Shown here one piece after another: positions 1-9,300 of a DNA stretch of 26,088 nucleotides. The DNA is taken from assembly GCA_027604685.1 (NCBI GenBank), contig JADHYX010000319.1:1-26088 (forward strand). The letters are read 5' to 3'. Position 1 is the stretch's first letter, and each line of letters starts with the position of its first letter. The position numbers and the translations under genes were made by a program. The DNA is from Lobulomyces angularis. Its lineage: Eukaryota > Chytridiomycota > Chytridiomycetes > Lobulomycetales > Lobulomycetaceae. The notes beneath the pieces were generated by a model, which saw only the letters and a program-made list of their open reading frames with translations, was not told where the DNA came from and did no database searches.

Positions 1-224
1 CCTTTAGGTAGTGCACCGTTAAGCATTGATAAACTAATGACTCTGCTTTCCGGGTTACAGTTTATTACAACACCACTGACAGATGTACCTACTGAACAAC
101 AATCGGTGTTGTTAAATATGGTTGGTGCCCATTCATTTAAAACTTGACAGTCGTTGTCAGCAGGACTTGATTGTGTTAAAATATTTGCCAGCAAAACAAT
201 TACTGTAATTAAATGTTGCTTCAT
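1..224 (-). CDS. Secreted leucine-rich-repeat protein, 5' end only (runs off the left edge)
   Basis: The minus strand from the ATG at 224 is open to the window edge (74 codons). It begins with a typical signal peptide: MKQH, a hydrophobic core around residues 5-15, then a polar TQSSPAD stretch where cleavage is likely. Next comes a cysteine-rich N-terminal cap: a single Cys followed by LNEW, then DCC, then GVVINC. The sequence then enters the first repeat, with the pattern R-V-I-S-L-S-M-L-N-G-A-L-P. This arrangement, a cap followed by L-x-L-x-x-x-x-L-x-G-x-L/I-P, is that of extracellular plant-type LRR proteins, which also occur in oomycetes, chytrids and Rozella-like fungi. It is probably exported to the cell surface or secreted. 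The rest of the gene is missing, so a kinase, membrane anchor or GPI signal cannot be excluded. The start is the only Met before the signal peptide, and an A-rich tract lies just upstream on the coding strand. Confidence 0.72.
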   Translation of the reverse strand, partial: MKQHLITVIVLLANILTQSSPADNDCQVLNEWAPTIFNNTDCCSVGTSVSGVVINCNPESRVISLSMLNGALPK

Positions 225-730
225 ATTTCTTTTTTTTTTTTTTTGGAGGTAAAATTTTAATTTTTTCTTTATGGATTTTGAAGTAATTCACAAATTGTGG
301 CTGTAAATACTCCAATTTAACTATATTATTAACTCGAGTATTTTTTTTTTTTACAATTAAATTTTAATTTTTTTTCTTTTTTATTTTTCAATTACCAAAT
401 CAAACTTGTTCACGTACTAGTGTTTAGTTGAAATTGGTGAAAGTGGAGCTACTTGTCTGAATAGCTATGTGTTTATAATGTTATAAAGTTTTATAAAGGG
501 GAAAATCTATCAGATATTTATTTAGAATGTAAGAATTACTACGCCTCAATGCTTGATGAGGCTTGAGTCTAAAGCATTACAGGAGGCATTTTCTGTGCAT
601 AAAAATTAATAATTATAACTTTATTTGTCCAAACAACTTAATAATTATTATAATAATAAATAATGAAATATATTAATTATAACTTAAGATTTCAAAAAAA
701 TTTTAAAAAAAAATACGATTTTTAAAGTTC
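225..730. other. AT-rich intergenic stretch with no gene seen
   Basis: This is the presumed promoter side of the LRR gene. It holds homopolymer T runs at about 229-244, 340-352 and 368-390, and simple AT tracts near 610-670. No reading frame, RNA gene or repeat could be supported. Confidence 0.5.
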
Positions 731-742
731 TAGGTGGACGGT

Positions 743-811
743 AAAAGGTGGCGACTGGAGCCAGTGGCTCGCCGAAAACCGGCTAGCCATAACTGCGAGC
801 CAGCACCTTTT
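743..811. repeat. Subterminal hairpin at the left end of the hAT element
   Basis: AAAAGGTG at 743-750 and TGGCTCGC at 765-772 are answered by GCGAGCCA at 795-802 and CACCTTTT at 804-811. This gives an interrupted stem around a loop that contains the palindrome GGCTAGCC. It lies immediately inside the left terminal repeat, where hAT elements carry transposase-binding subterminal repeats. Confidence 0.6.
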
Positions 812-1007
812 AAAAATTTTTAAATTGGCTTTTCGGCTTTATAATATCCTATCTCCTCAATTCTTTTTCTTCGGTAAATGTACCTTGGATAAGAAAAAAA
901 TAAAAAAAACTGTATTTTACAGGTTTTGTTTTTAAATAAAAATTACAGATGATGGGTTCACTATCTTGAAAATTAAAATAGGTGTTTTAGATAAGAAGTG
1001 ACCAGCA

Positions 1008-1118
1008 TTCTAATAATGTAATATAATAATAAAGATTACAATATTAATACGTTGTATATTTTTTATTAATGAACAAACAAGCAAGGTGTAGCGAAGAAAA
1101 AACCCTGATGAATATAAA
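1008..1118 (+). repeat. Copy A of a diverged dispersed repeat
   Basis: The stretch around GAACAAACAAGCAAGG at 1071-1086 matches 5468-5495 almost base for base. Weaker AT-rich similarity extends on both sides: an ATAATATAATAATAA-like block before it and AA(A/G)CCCT...AATATAAAA after it. It lies inside the hAT element between its left end and the transposase, so it may have inserted there. No coding content was seen. It could be an LTR fragment or a small non-autonomous element. Confidence 0.5.
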
Positions 1119-1249
1119 AAGTATCTATCTCTACAATAGCTAATAGACTACCATTTTCAGTACAATTCGAGAATTTCTTTAACTTTGTTAATTTAATCTA
1201 AACTATTTTTAATTTAAAATATTAAATTCCCGATCTGATTCAGAATCTC

Positions 1250-3411
1250 TTCCATATTTTTTCTTGAATATCCACCATCGCTGACTCTAAACCTTCCTGC
1301 AATAATAATCACACAATGAATTGGTATCAAACCAACAGTTCAAAGTGTCGTCTGAAAAGTCTTCAGGGAAAACAATGACTGCTTCTGTTTCCAGAGGTTT
1401 TTCTAAGCTGAATTTATCTCACATCTTCTTCGTCTAATCCTATACAGAGATCCCCAATTGACTCCAAAGGTAAGTCACCAGTTACTAATGCAGGATTGGT
1501 GTAATTAGAGTTTGACGAAATCTTCGAAGGATTTTGAGAATTTTTCTGTCCGAAAGAAAGCTATTTTCGAATTACTAAAAAGGAAATCACGTGACCTGTG
1601 AATGAACAAAGATCTTGACATAATCTGCAAAAGCTACAATCATAATGATATATTTTCAAAAAGACCGCAAGTTTCCTCTGACATCGCTTGCATTTTCAAA
1701 CTATAAGCTAACTCTTTTTGAATAAATTATCGAAGCTAAATCAGAAAAAAATCTTTTTATTGATGCATGAAAAGGGATGGAAAAGAGTGACAAAGCTACT
1801 TGGTTCAATTCAAGAGCATCATACTCTAAGACGTCCAGTACTTTTCTGAATCCTCACCATATTTAAGAAATTTCGCTAAGAATGCACCTTTCAAATAATA
1901 GGAGGAAATCTGTTCCTTCAACAACATTGCTTGTGATTTCTTAAGAATATTTAGCTTTTTAGTTATTTTTAAGATCTCGTCTGAAATATCCATAAATAAA
2001 AACATCCTAGAAACACCAATTTTTCTAAAGTGAGGATTTTAAAAAAGCCACAGTGTGTAGTGGAGTGCAGATTTCTTTGATCTACGGATTGGCATATCAA
2101 AGCATGCCTTGTTAAGGGAATCATTGAATCCGTTTCAGTTGATGTTATTCTGAATCTAATTCACAAAAATTCTTTTAAAACCTCTCCCAAATTTGAATTT
2201 TTTCCCTCCAATCTACCAATCACCTCAAAAAAAAGGTCTTATTAATTCTATAAGACAATCTAACTTACAAAAAAAATTTTATCACTTATCACTTTCACAA
2301 CCGCTTTATCTATGTGAATTTCATCATTTGCAGCTCTCACCAAAGCTTCTTCAAAAACTTTTTGAAGGAAGAAACTCCAAGCAACACAAATATCATTAAG
2401 AACCATCCAGTTTCTGCGTGTGTCGTTAAAAAGTGATCAAAGTTGTTCTCTGACATTTTTGAACGAAAAAATTCATTCCAAATATAACTACTTTTGGCAA
2501 AATTTCGAGATTTTTAATGATTTTCGTAATATTTCCTCAACTTCCTTATCCTTCTTTATATCCTTCACCAAATTATTTAACAAGTGAAGCACACGTTGTA
2601 CTTCAAAATATTCAGATATAGTGCCAAAAGTGTTGTACAGAGCAACTTCATGTTGGAAGCATTATCTGTGCAACATGCTAGAATTTAAAATAATGATTAA
2701 GTAATTTAAGAAAAAAAAAGTTGACCTTATTCATTTCGAATCCAGCCTTTTTGTACACAACGACAACATCCCTAAGCAGATTACCAGCTGTGTGTTTGTA
2801 ATTTGATTGGTTAGTCAGGTCCATTACAAATTCTTGGTCATCTTAACAAGTAGATATCCACAAATTGAGTTGTTTCTTCTGTGATTCCATGAGGCAAAGA
2901 TCATCGTTGGAAACTTCAATTTTGACAACTCTTCTTTCTGCAACCCCATTCCTTCATTGAAAATTGCGGGAATTAGCGTGTTCGTAAGCTTGAACCGTAC
3001 AGGTGGCTTGTATTGGCTATTTAACATAGATTTGAATAGGACATCATCAATTGCCCTGTACGCAGCATTGTTGGCAATAAAATATTCCGCTACTTTTAAA
3101 TGAATTACCATTTTGTTGTGAAGCTGGCATTGCTTTCCAAAAATGGTCCAGTTTTGTTTGCTCTGCCGAAATTGAACTATTATGGAAAGTTCCATTTTCA
3201 TTATTAATGACCTTGTCAAATGTTCGCTTTCGATTTGAAGTTTCCAAATTAGGGCATCCAATTAATAAGAATTTTCAAAATTGTAATTGAAGTGCTCCCT
3301 CAGTTTCAGTGTTCCCTTCCGGCACTTTCTTACAATTAACACTCTTATTAAAGTAAGGTTCACTGCAATTCAGTTGTTCACATTGGAAAGTTTCAGCATT
3401 TGATTCCATTT
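1250..3411 (-). pseudogene. hAT transposase, broken by stops and frameshifts
   Basis: Read on the minus strand from 3411, fragments of one hAT transposase appear in order but in changing frames. At 3120-3200 is a Q-T-K-L-D-H-F linker of the kind found before hAT cores. At 2824-3120 is the region with YFIANN, AIDD, Y-K-P-P and R-F-K-L-T-N-T-L, the usual hAT block ahead of the catalytic core. At about 2650-2690 is a catalytic-core motif CTDNASNMK. At about 2590 is V-L-H-L-L-N-N-L-V-K-D-I. At 1700-1835 is the C-terminal dimerisation (hATC) block, with LFSIP, R-F-F-S and I-Y-S-K-R. Stops and frame changes separate these pieces, and one break near 2690-2725 looks like an intron. A short acidic tail-like stretch remains near 1430-1490. 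No complete transposase can be made here, so the element is not autonomous. Confidence 0.8.
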
Positions 3412-3626
3412 TTATTGATCTAAAGTTTGAAACTTTAAATTTAATTTTAAAATCCTTAAGGGATTAGGGCCGATAGCCGAATTGGCTCGCCTATTTAAAT
3501 TTCGGCTAGCCAAATTTGGCGATGGCGATAGCCTACTCACATTTTACTTGCCAACCACCATAAATTTTAAACTAATAACAGACACGATTCTTTAGATTGC
3601 CTTGATTAGATTAAAATAAGAGACAG

Positions 3627-3838
3627 AAAACCTTTAACGAAGTTTGCTATTCTTTTCGTGGAATATTTATATTATAGTCTAAAGTCTTAAAAAATTATTC
3701 TTTATTAATTAAAAAGAATTTCTAAATTTAACACCTAAAAGTCGTTGTAAAATAATCCCAAGATTATTGTGTAACGACTTATAGGTTTATATACTAAACT
3801 AATAAATTAAAAACAAATATCATAAAAACCTTTAACAG
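3627..3838 (-). repeat. Candidate 3' LTR with a long internal hairpin
   Basis: This sits directly after the polyprotein stop and a purine-rich tract on the minus strand, and starts with TG. A 12-bp direct repeat, AAAACCTTTAAC, lies at 3627-3638 and 3825-3836, near both limits. Between them, 3733-3786 is a 54-base inverted repeat with 25-base arms matching at 21 positions around a 4-base loop. No second LTR copy was found, so LTR identity rests on position alone. Confidence 0.4.
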
Positions 3839-3870
3839 CAACTCCCTACTGTGAGTTTTGTCCTCAAACT

Positions 3871-4385
3871 TTATTGATACATATAATCGTCACGACCTGT
3901 TACTTTTATCTGAAAAGCTTTCTTAGGTGCTGGAACGGGGTTAGTGCCTACAGCGATTGGTATAAATGGTACAGCTTCCTCACTTGTTTCGCCTAGTGCA
4001 TAATTATGAAAATCTTCATTATCATTCAGTTTTTCTTCGGTGCTAAATTATTCCGGTTTACCAAATGATCTATACTTCGACATCAGACTTCATTAAGTAA
4101 TATGTACTAGCTACCTATCCATAGAGCTACAACATGACCCAGTCACCTTCAGCCAAATAAAAGTTAGTACTGCAACTATCATGTTTATTGTCAAAAACAT
4201 CTTTGATTTAACTGCTTGCGCTTTCGTAAGTAGATAAGCGACCTGACGTTGATGCTCTAATTCTGTCCAATTCGTTGTAAACGCCGCTTCTAATTCTTTT
4301 TCGTCCTGTAAAGGATGCAGTGGCATGTCGTCTTCTAATAATCGCGTGTATGCATATTAGGAATTGCTTTCGAGTTGTATATTAG
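3871..4385 (-). pseudogene. Gypsy integrase C-terminal region and polyprotein tail, frameshifted
   Basis: From about 4385 the minus strand reads through L-L-E-D-D-M-P-L-H-P-L, then an E-L-E-x-x-R-Q-V-A-Y helix with a K-A-Q motif. This is the region that follows the catalytic core in gypsy integrases. A frame change near 4205 moves the reading into frame with GDWVML, the hallmark of the integrase C-terminal fold. Stops follow near 4120. In a further frame an acidic, proline-containing tail continues (TEEKLNDNED, then GTNPVPAPKK) to the TAA at 3871-3873. At least two frame changes and several stops make it non-functional. Confidence 0.72.
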
Positions 4386-4388
4386 GAT

Positions 4389-4620
4389 CCTAAGATATTA
4401 AAAATAATATTATCAAATTACTTAATAATAATAAAGTAGAACAAAAAAAATAAAAATATACATATAAATAAAAATCAAACCTAAGATATTAAAAAGATAG
4501 AATTAATAATTTATAACCTTTAAAAACTCTAAGGTTTTTATGGCTGTTGAGATACATCTTTTTACACTAATTTTAATTGATTTAAAAATATATCAAGAAG
4601 GATTATGTTAACCCTAATCT
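4389..4620. other. AT-rich filler replacing most of the integrase catalytic core
   Basis: Between the first catalytic aspartate region (ending near 4635) and the integrase C-terminal region there should be roughly 400 coding bases. Instead there are about 230 bases of non-coding AT-rich DNA. They contain a 16-bp direct repeat (CCTAAGATATTAAAAA at 4389-4404 and 4480-4495). This looks like a deletion with filler, or an insertion followed by decay. Confidence 0.5.
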
Positions 4621-4634
4621 GCCCTTACTAAGTT

Positions 4635-5020
4635 TGGTAATTGCCCAACGAGTTGTAATCTATCGCTATCATTATATGGCGGTTTCTAAGCTCTGTTTCA
4701 GGCAAGTTTTGGATGAAATTATCCCCCAACTTACAAACGCAATAGCATCTGGTTCTAGAGGAGTCATTGGTGCAGGATTCGGATTTCTATTATTCGATTT
4801 GGCTAGCTGGCATTGTGCACAATGAAGCCTATATTTTGTGTAGTCGTCCAACATCTGCGGCCAGTAAAATCTGGCTTGAGAATCTGCTTCCATTGCGTTT
4901 GTTGACATATGCCAGAGACCATCGTGAGTGACCTCGTTTCAGCACCGCTTGTCGTTGATCTTGAGGGAGATAAGGCACGGACTTGTTGTTACGTACCTTG
5001 CGCAAAAAATGGTTTTGACT
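4635..5020 (-). pseudogene. Gypsy integrase zinc-binding (H2C2) domain and start of catalytic core, broken
   Basis: Reading from about 4980 down on the minus strand, a K-S-V-P-Y-L-P linker leads to a histidine pair (about 4935-4905), then RFYWPQM and CAQCQ. This is the H-H-C-C integrase zinc finger of Ty3/gypsy elements. Frame changes occur near 4940 and again near 4725. After the second, the next frame reads D-N-F-I-Q-N-L-P-E-T and then M-I-A-I-D-Y, where the aspartate matches the first residue of the DDE triad. The frame stops at about 4635 and the rest of the core is missing. The zinc-finger part is clear; the break positions are approximate. Confidence 0.78.
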
Positions 5021-5208
5021 AAATTCTAATTGAAATTGCTTTTGTAACCGTTCCTGTATTTATCATCCTTTATCTACTCCCCACTTTGTAAATAGTGTGC
5101 AATATACAACAACCAATCTTTGACGGAATCAATGCTTTTAGTACTTAGCGTGATGGCAATTACATGACACTTTGGAATAGGATCAGCACCAGTGTCGTTC
5201 ACTTTTAA

Positions 5209-5400
5209 TCAGGAAATGGGGTTCGCAGGATGAGTTTTACCTGGACGGAAACCCATATCGGGAGAGTAAAAATGAAAATTGTTAATCCAACGAGTTAGCC
5301 GGCCATGTGCATCCTTCTTTTTTTTAAGAATTTTACAGTCGAATTGTTTGTATGGCAATGAACGGTCTACCATAAATATATGTTCGAGTATTAGATAAGC
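5209..5400 (-). pseudogene. Gypsy RNase H C-terminal fragment
   Basis: The minus-strand reading contains H-G-R-L-T-R-W-I followed by F-R-P-G-K and an N at the expected position. This is the conserved ending of the RNase H domain in Ty3/gypsy polyproteins (GRLARW...YRPGK). A stop lies at 5209. Coding similarity ends abruptly near 5400, where dispersed repeat copy B begins, so the upstream reverse transcriptase has been cut off. Confidence 0.68.
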
Positions 5401-5411
5401 AGTAACCGGCG

Positions 5412-5530
5412 TTCTACTTAAATAATATAATAATAAGAAGAGTATAAAATAGATCAAGTTATAAGTCTTTTATTAATTGAACAAACAAGCAAGGGTTTAT
5501 GTAACAAAGCCCTTGTAATATAAAATTCCT
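5412..5530 (+). repeat. Copy B of the diverged dispersed repeat
   Basis: This is the partner of the copy at 1008-1118. The core GAACAAACAAGCAAGG is identical, with matching AT-rich flanks. It sits exactly where the retrotransposon coding sequence stops, so it marks the break point or is an insertion that truncated the element. Confidence 0.5.
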
Positions 5531-6378
5531 AAAAAAAAAAAAATTGGAAAAACTTTTTTCAATTACCATGATTATATATAGAATTATTTTTGTCTAAATT
5601 TTCTAAAATATCATATTAATAAATACTTCAGAAATAACTAAATGCAAATACTAATAAAAAAAATTTTTTTTTACTTATTTAGCCTATGTCATCTACAGTG
5701 AAATTGAAACTTAACTTTTTGTTGATGAAAAAATTTAAAATGAAGGCGTTTTGTGATTTATTTGCGAACTTCTGTGTGCATTGACTACAATTCATTCTTC
5801 ACTTCTTTTTATAATTTGTAATGTTTATTTAATTAAGACGGTTGATTAGATCTTTGAATTTTGAGAATTTTATTTATTCTGCACTTTTATATTTTGATGA
5901 ACAAAGACATGCTTTCAAAAATTTCAATAGATGCTAAAAACCATGGCTATAAGTCTCTAGTTGTTGTATTGTTTATTTATGCTTCTACACTCCATTTCCT
6001 AGCAGACAGTCATTCACTACAAAAGTGTTAAGCCATTTGTATAGAAAAGCAGGCATTATTTATTCTTTTTTAAAGTAGTTTTTTTTGATGAAGTACCATA
6101 TTCAAAACAATTAATTTACACACTACTGGAATATTCAAATTTTAAATACAGCAAGCTCAACTAATTAGAAAATAACTGGAATATTTGTAGATGAACCAAT
6201 TTTTATTCTTCTTGCATATTATGTATATATAATTACAGTTTGAAACTTAAAATCTGGTGAAATTTGCTTTTATAATTTTTTTTATATGTTTCTAATTCTA
6301 AAAATTTCAAATTGCAAATTTTGTTAAAATTTGAAGAACAATGTTTTAATTTAATCTCCGATAGAAACTATTTTTCGA
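5531..6378. other. AT-rich intergenic stretch upstream of the CC2D2A-like gene
   Basis: No gene can be supported here. A 44-codon frame at 5897-6031 (+) encodes one hydrophobic stretch (SLVVVLFIYASTLHFL), but it has no upstream or downstream exon that can be joined convincingly. The rest is homopolymer-rich. The promoter of the gene at 6379 must lie in this stretch. Confidence 0.4.
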
Positions 6379-9300
6379 ATGTCACACTTTTCAAATTATC
6401 AGCTAAAAAAGTTCAGGTATTTGTTTGATCAATATTCTGATAATGTTGAAGCTGAAATTATGGATGCTGAAACTCGGAAAGTGAGTAGCTCCCTCTTTCC
6501 CGTTGGATTACCTCCTGCCCGACGGTTGTCCCTAGTAAAATAACCATACTTAAAATTACATGCTAATCGATAATACATAGGCTGGTAGAAAAATCATAAA
6601 GAGCACCAATCAAGTAGACTTGAGGAATAAAATATTTTTAAGAAACAGATTAACTGTGAAAAGTCTCATTTATTTATTGGTACATTGTTTTTCACTTATT
6701 AATGGGATAAAGTTAAGTTACGAATTTTATATAGCAAAGGATTGGTCCTCCAATGACGGTAACTCAAATTTTGGATTTCATCTTCAAGTATGATACTTCT
6801 TGCACAGGAAGTTTGGACTTTGACGACTTTTTGGAACTGTTATCAGGTAACTTAACTTTTTTACCACTAATTTTTTATTGAAAGATTACGAAAGTACCAT
6901 TTCTGAGCAAAGGGAAGTTTCAAATAGACGTTTTATGGAGCAAGTTAATGTAATAAAACATAAAAACTATATTTTTACTTTTTGTAAGATAACTTCTTTA
7001 AACGAAGAAAGTGTTCAAATGGTTCAAAGCAAAATTGGAGTAGAAAAATGGAGAATTGCGCTGGAGAGCGCAAGAAACTTTCTAACCACTTTTCCTTCAC
7101 CAGCAGAATATTTTCAATCAATTTTTCTGTAAATAACTTTTAAAAATAGTTCAATAATTCATGTTTAAGTTTATTATCAATTTAACAGGGATAATCCAGA
7201 AAATTATTTTGGTAATGAAAATAGTTTAACAGACGAAATCAATGCAACTGGAAAAATTTTTAATGAAAACTTATTACAAAGAAATATTATGATTAGATGT
7301 TTTTTAGGGAAAAATTTAACCAGTTTTGTGAAACTAAAAAAAATACCAAAATCTGGCATTCACTACTACTCTATAGATCCTTTAGTTAGAGTTTCTTGTG
7401 CAGGTGACATAACATTTTATCATTTCAATATTTAATTTGGCAATGTATTTTAGGCATTGCTAAGGAGACTAGTACACTAATTGGCCAAGAAAATCCTGAG
7501 TGGTATCATTTTTCTTTAATTTATAAAGAGTAATAATACATTTTAGGGACCAAGAATTAAATTTTCAAATAAAAATACCCGCTGGTGATATTTTTGATGT
7601 ACAGCAGTGGGTCCAGCGTCAAGTGATAGAATTTGCATTATTTGATTATAATAGCGGTTTTTCAGGGTAAAAATATTACATTTTGTTTGAAGTCGTAAAA
7701 AAAACCCCCTAAAAATGGTAGTTGCCATAAAGAACTTATTGGAAAGAGCTATATTCCTTTATCTAGTGTGTTGCTTTCTTCGAAAAAACCTCTTTGGACT
7801 TTTTTAACTTTGGAAAGCATAGATTGTGTTACCTCTGATATTTATAAACCACAACTAGAGGTGTTTATTGTGGATCAAACTTTAGATTCTTACTCTTGGC
7901 CAAAGCTGGTTGATGCTTTTCCACATGAAGAAGATGGTAATATAATATTCTGAAATATATATTTTTTAATAAGATGTAAAAAAGTGTGGATGAAACACTA
8001 CAACTATTTTAAAAATGATTTACTCAGCAAGAATTTTAGTACATCTTATTCTCCAAATGTATTATAAGTACAGTTTTGACTAGTTTAAATTTCTAAATTT
8101 TTATTTTTTTAAATGAGAAGATTAACTTGAATCCCTTTGATCATTACCGATCTCTCTTAAATATATTACGGTAAGAAAAGATTAAGTGCTCATCTTTACA
8201 TTTTTTACGTTAGAGAGAGTTTTAAACGAAGGAGCTTTAATGTAATTGCTATGGATGAAAATGAAAATTTTCGATTTTTACCTTGTTTTATAACTCCAAC
8301 AAAATGTCACAAGAACAATTCTAACCTGGCTGAATTAGCAACAGCAGTATCAAACATTCCTCTGTGGCATAAAATTTTGCCTTTTTCACCCGAAACAACT
8401 AGATTATCTAAGTTTTCTGAGCAGAATTTGGATGAAGATGAAGAGGAAAATAAATTTTTTTGGTCGAATTTAAATTTAGGTTCAAAATAACTAATACCTT
8501 TAATTTGAATTTTTTTTACATTTTAGGTGTTAACAAATTAAAAACTGTTGCAGCAAATTACTGCACCCACAATTTTTACTCTAAAGTAGACTCTCCCTCA
8601 AGTATCATCATAAACAAGAAAGGTAGTTTGTTGGAATTGGCGTGTTTTTTGTGCAATTTATTTTTAGGGGCTGGCGCAAATGCCTATGTATTTAAACAAT
8701 ATTATTGACTTGTTATTTTAACTATGTTTTATTAAATTTTTTTAGGTTGCAATAGGAAAACGTAAGGTTTAAAAAAGTTTGGATTCATAACATTTCATAG
8801 TAAAGACTAGGCCATACGTCTGGGTTGTGACTATTGAGGACAATACTTTTTCTGCGGATACCTTGACACCTCTATTACAAAAGAACATGAATATCAGATA
8901 TCCAAATCTAACAGTTGGAAATGGAAACAGTCTGGACACCTCTTCTATCGGAGGTACTCCGCTGTCGTTGCCACGTGCCAATTTTTTTTCATTCGATAAT
9001 TCTGCAACTGCAGTAAAAGATAATTGCAATAGAAAAGTTTTTCATTGGGATCCTACTTCTGGAGTAAATATTAAAAATAAAAATGTATTAATTATTCTTG
9101 CATTCTTATAGGCTTGCTATTCTAACCCTGAAGAAAATGATTTTGCTTTTGAAAGGATAGAAACTTTGTTCAATAACGAAAATTTATTCTTTAATATTCA
9201 GAAATCTGATTTGTTGATAAGGTTTGTAAAGAAAAATATTTTTAATGAAATTTTGTTAGACCTACTTTTTCTTGGAATTTGTCCAATTTACATTGCTGGG

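Larger units (their letters stand above)
731..3560 (-). mobile_element. Decayed hAT-family DNA transposon with degenerate terminal repeats
   Basis: The interior holds a broken hAT transposase on the minus strand (see the pseudogene entry). The left end starts near 731 (TAGGTGGACGGTAAAAGGTG). The right end, read on the minus strand from 3560, starts TGGTGGTTGGCAAGTAAAAT. Aligned with gaps, both share GGTGG, GG, TAAAA and GTG. Just inside, both ends carry the same GC-rich subterminal motif (GGCTCGCC or GGCTAGCC followed by GAAA) in inverted orientation, standing out sharply from the AT-rich surroundings. The length, 2.8 kb, is normal for hAT elements. The bases outside the two ends (TAAAGTTC and TAAATTTT) agree at five of eight positions and could be a worn 8-bp target duplication. 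The exact ends are inferred, not proven. Confidence 0.68.
3600..5457 (-). mobile_element. 3' half of a decayed Ty3/gypsy LTR retrotransposon
   Basis: The minus strand carries, in the canonical gypsy order, the end of RNase H (about 5400-5209), the integrase zinc-binding domain (4908 to about 4740), the very start of the integrase catalytic core (about 4720-4635), the integrase C-terminal region (about 4385-4111) and the polyprotein tail ending at a stop at 3871. Gag, protease and reverse transcriptase are absent. A candidate 3' LTR follows: a purine-rich tract (minus-strand GTAGGGAG at about 3843-3850), then TGTTAAAGG, which begins near 3838. The left limit of the LTR is a guess, close to the right end of the hAT element. 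Confidence 0.75.

Noticed and set aside
743..811. tRNA-like folded GC-rich block
   Set aside because: It has no T-arm GTTCRAATC box or anticodon arm of the right size. It is explained as the subterminal hairpin of the hAT element.
2193..2399. Plus-strand frame inside the hAT element
   Set aside because: It lies antisense to transposase remnants, has no ATG and no recognisable motif.
5897..6031. 44-codon frame with one hydrophobic stretch
   Set aside because: No convincing splice partners, no known motif, and chance frames of this size are common here.
8769..9029. Minus-strand frame opposite the CC2D2A-like exon
   Set aside because: It lies antisense to a well-supported exon and has no family features.
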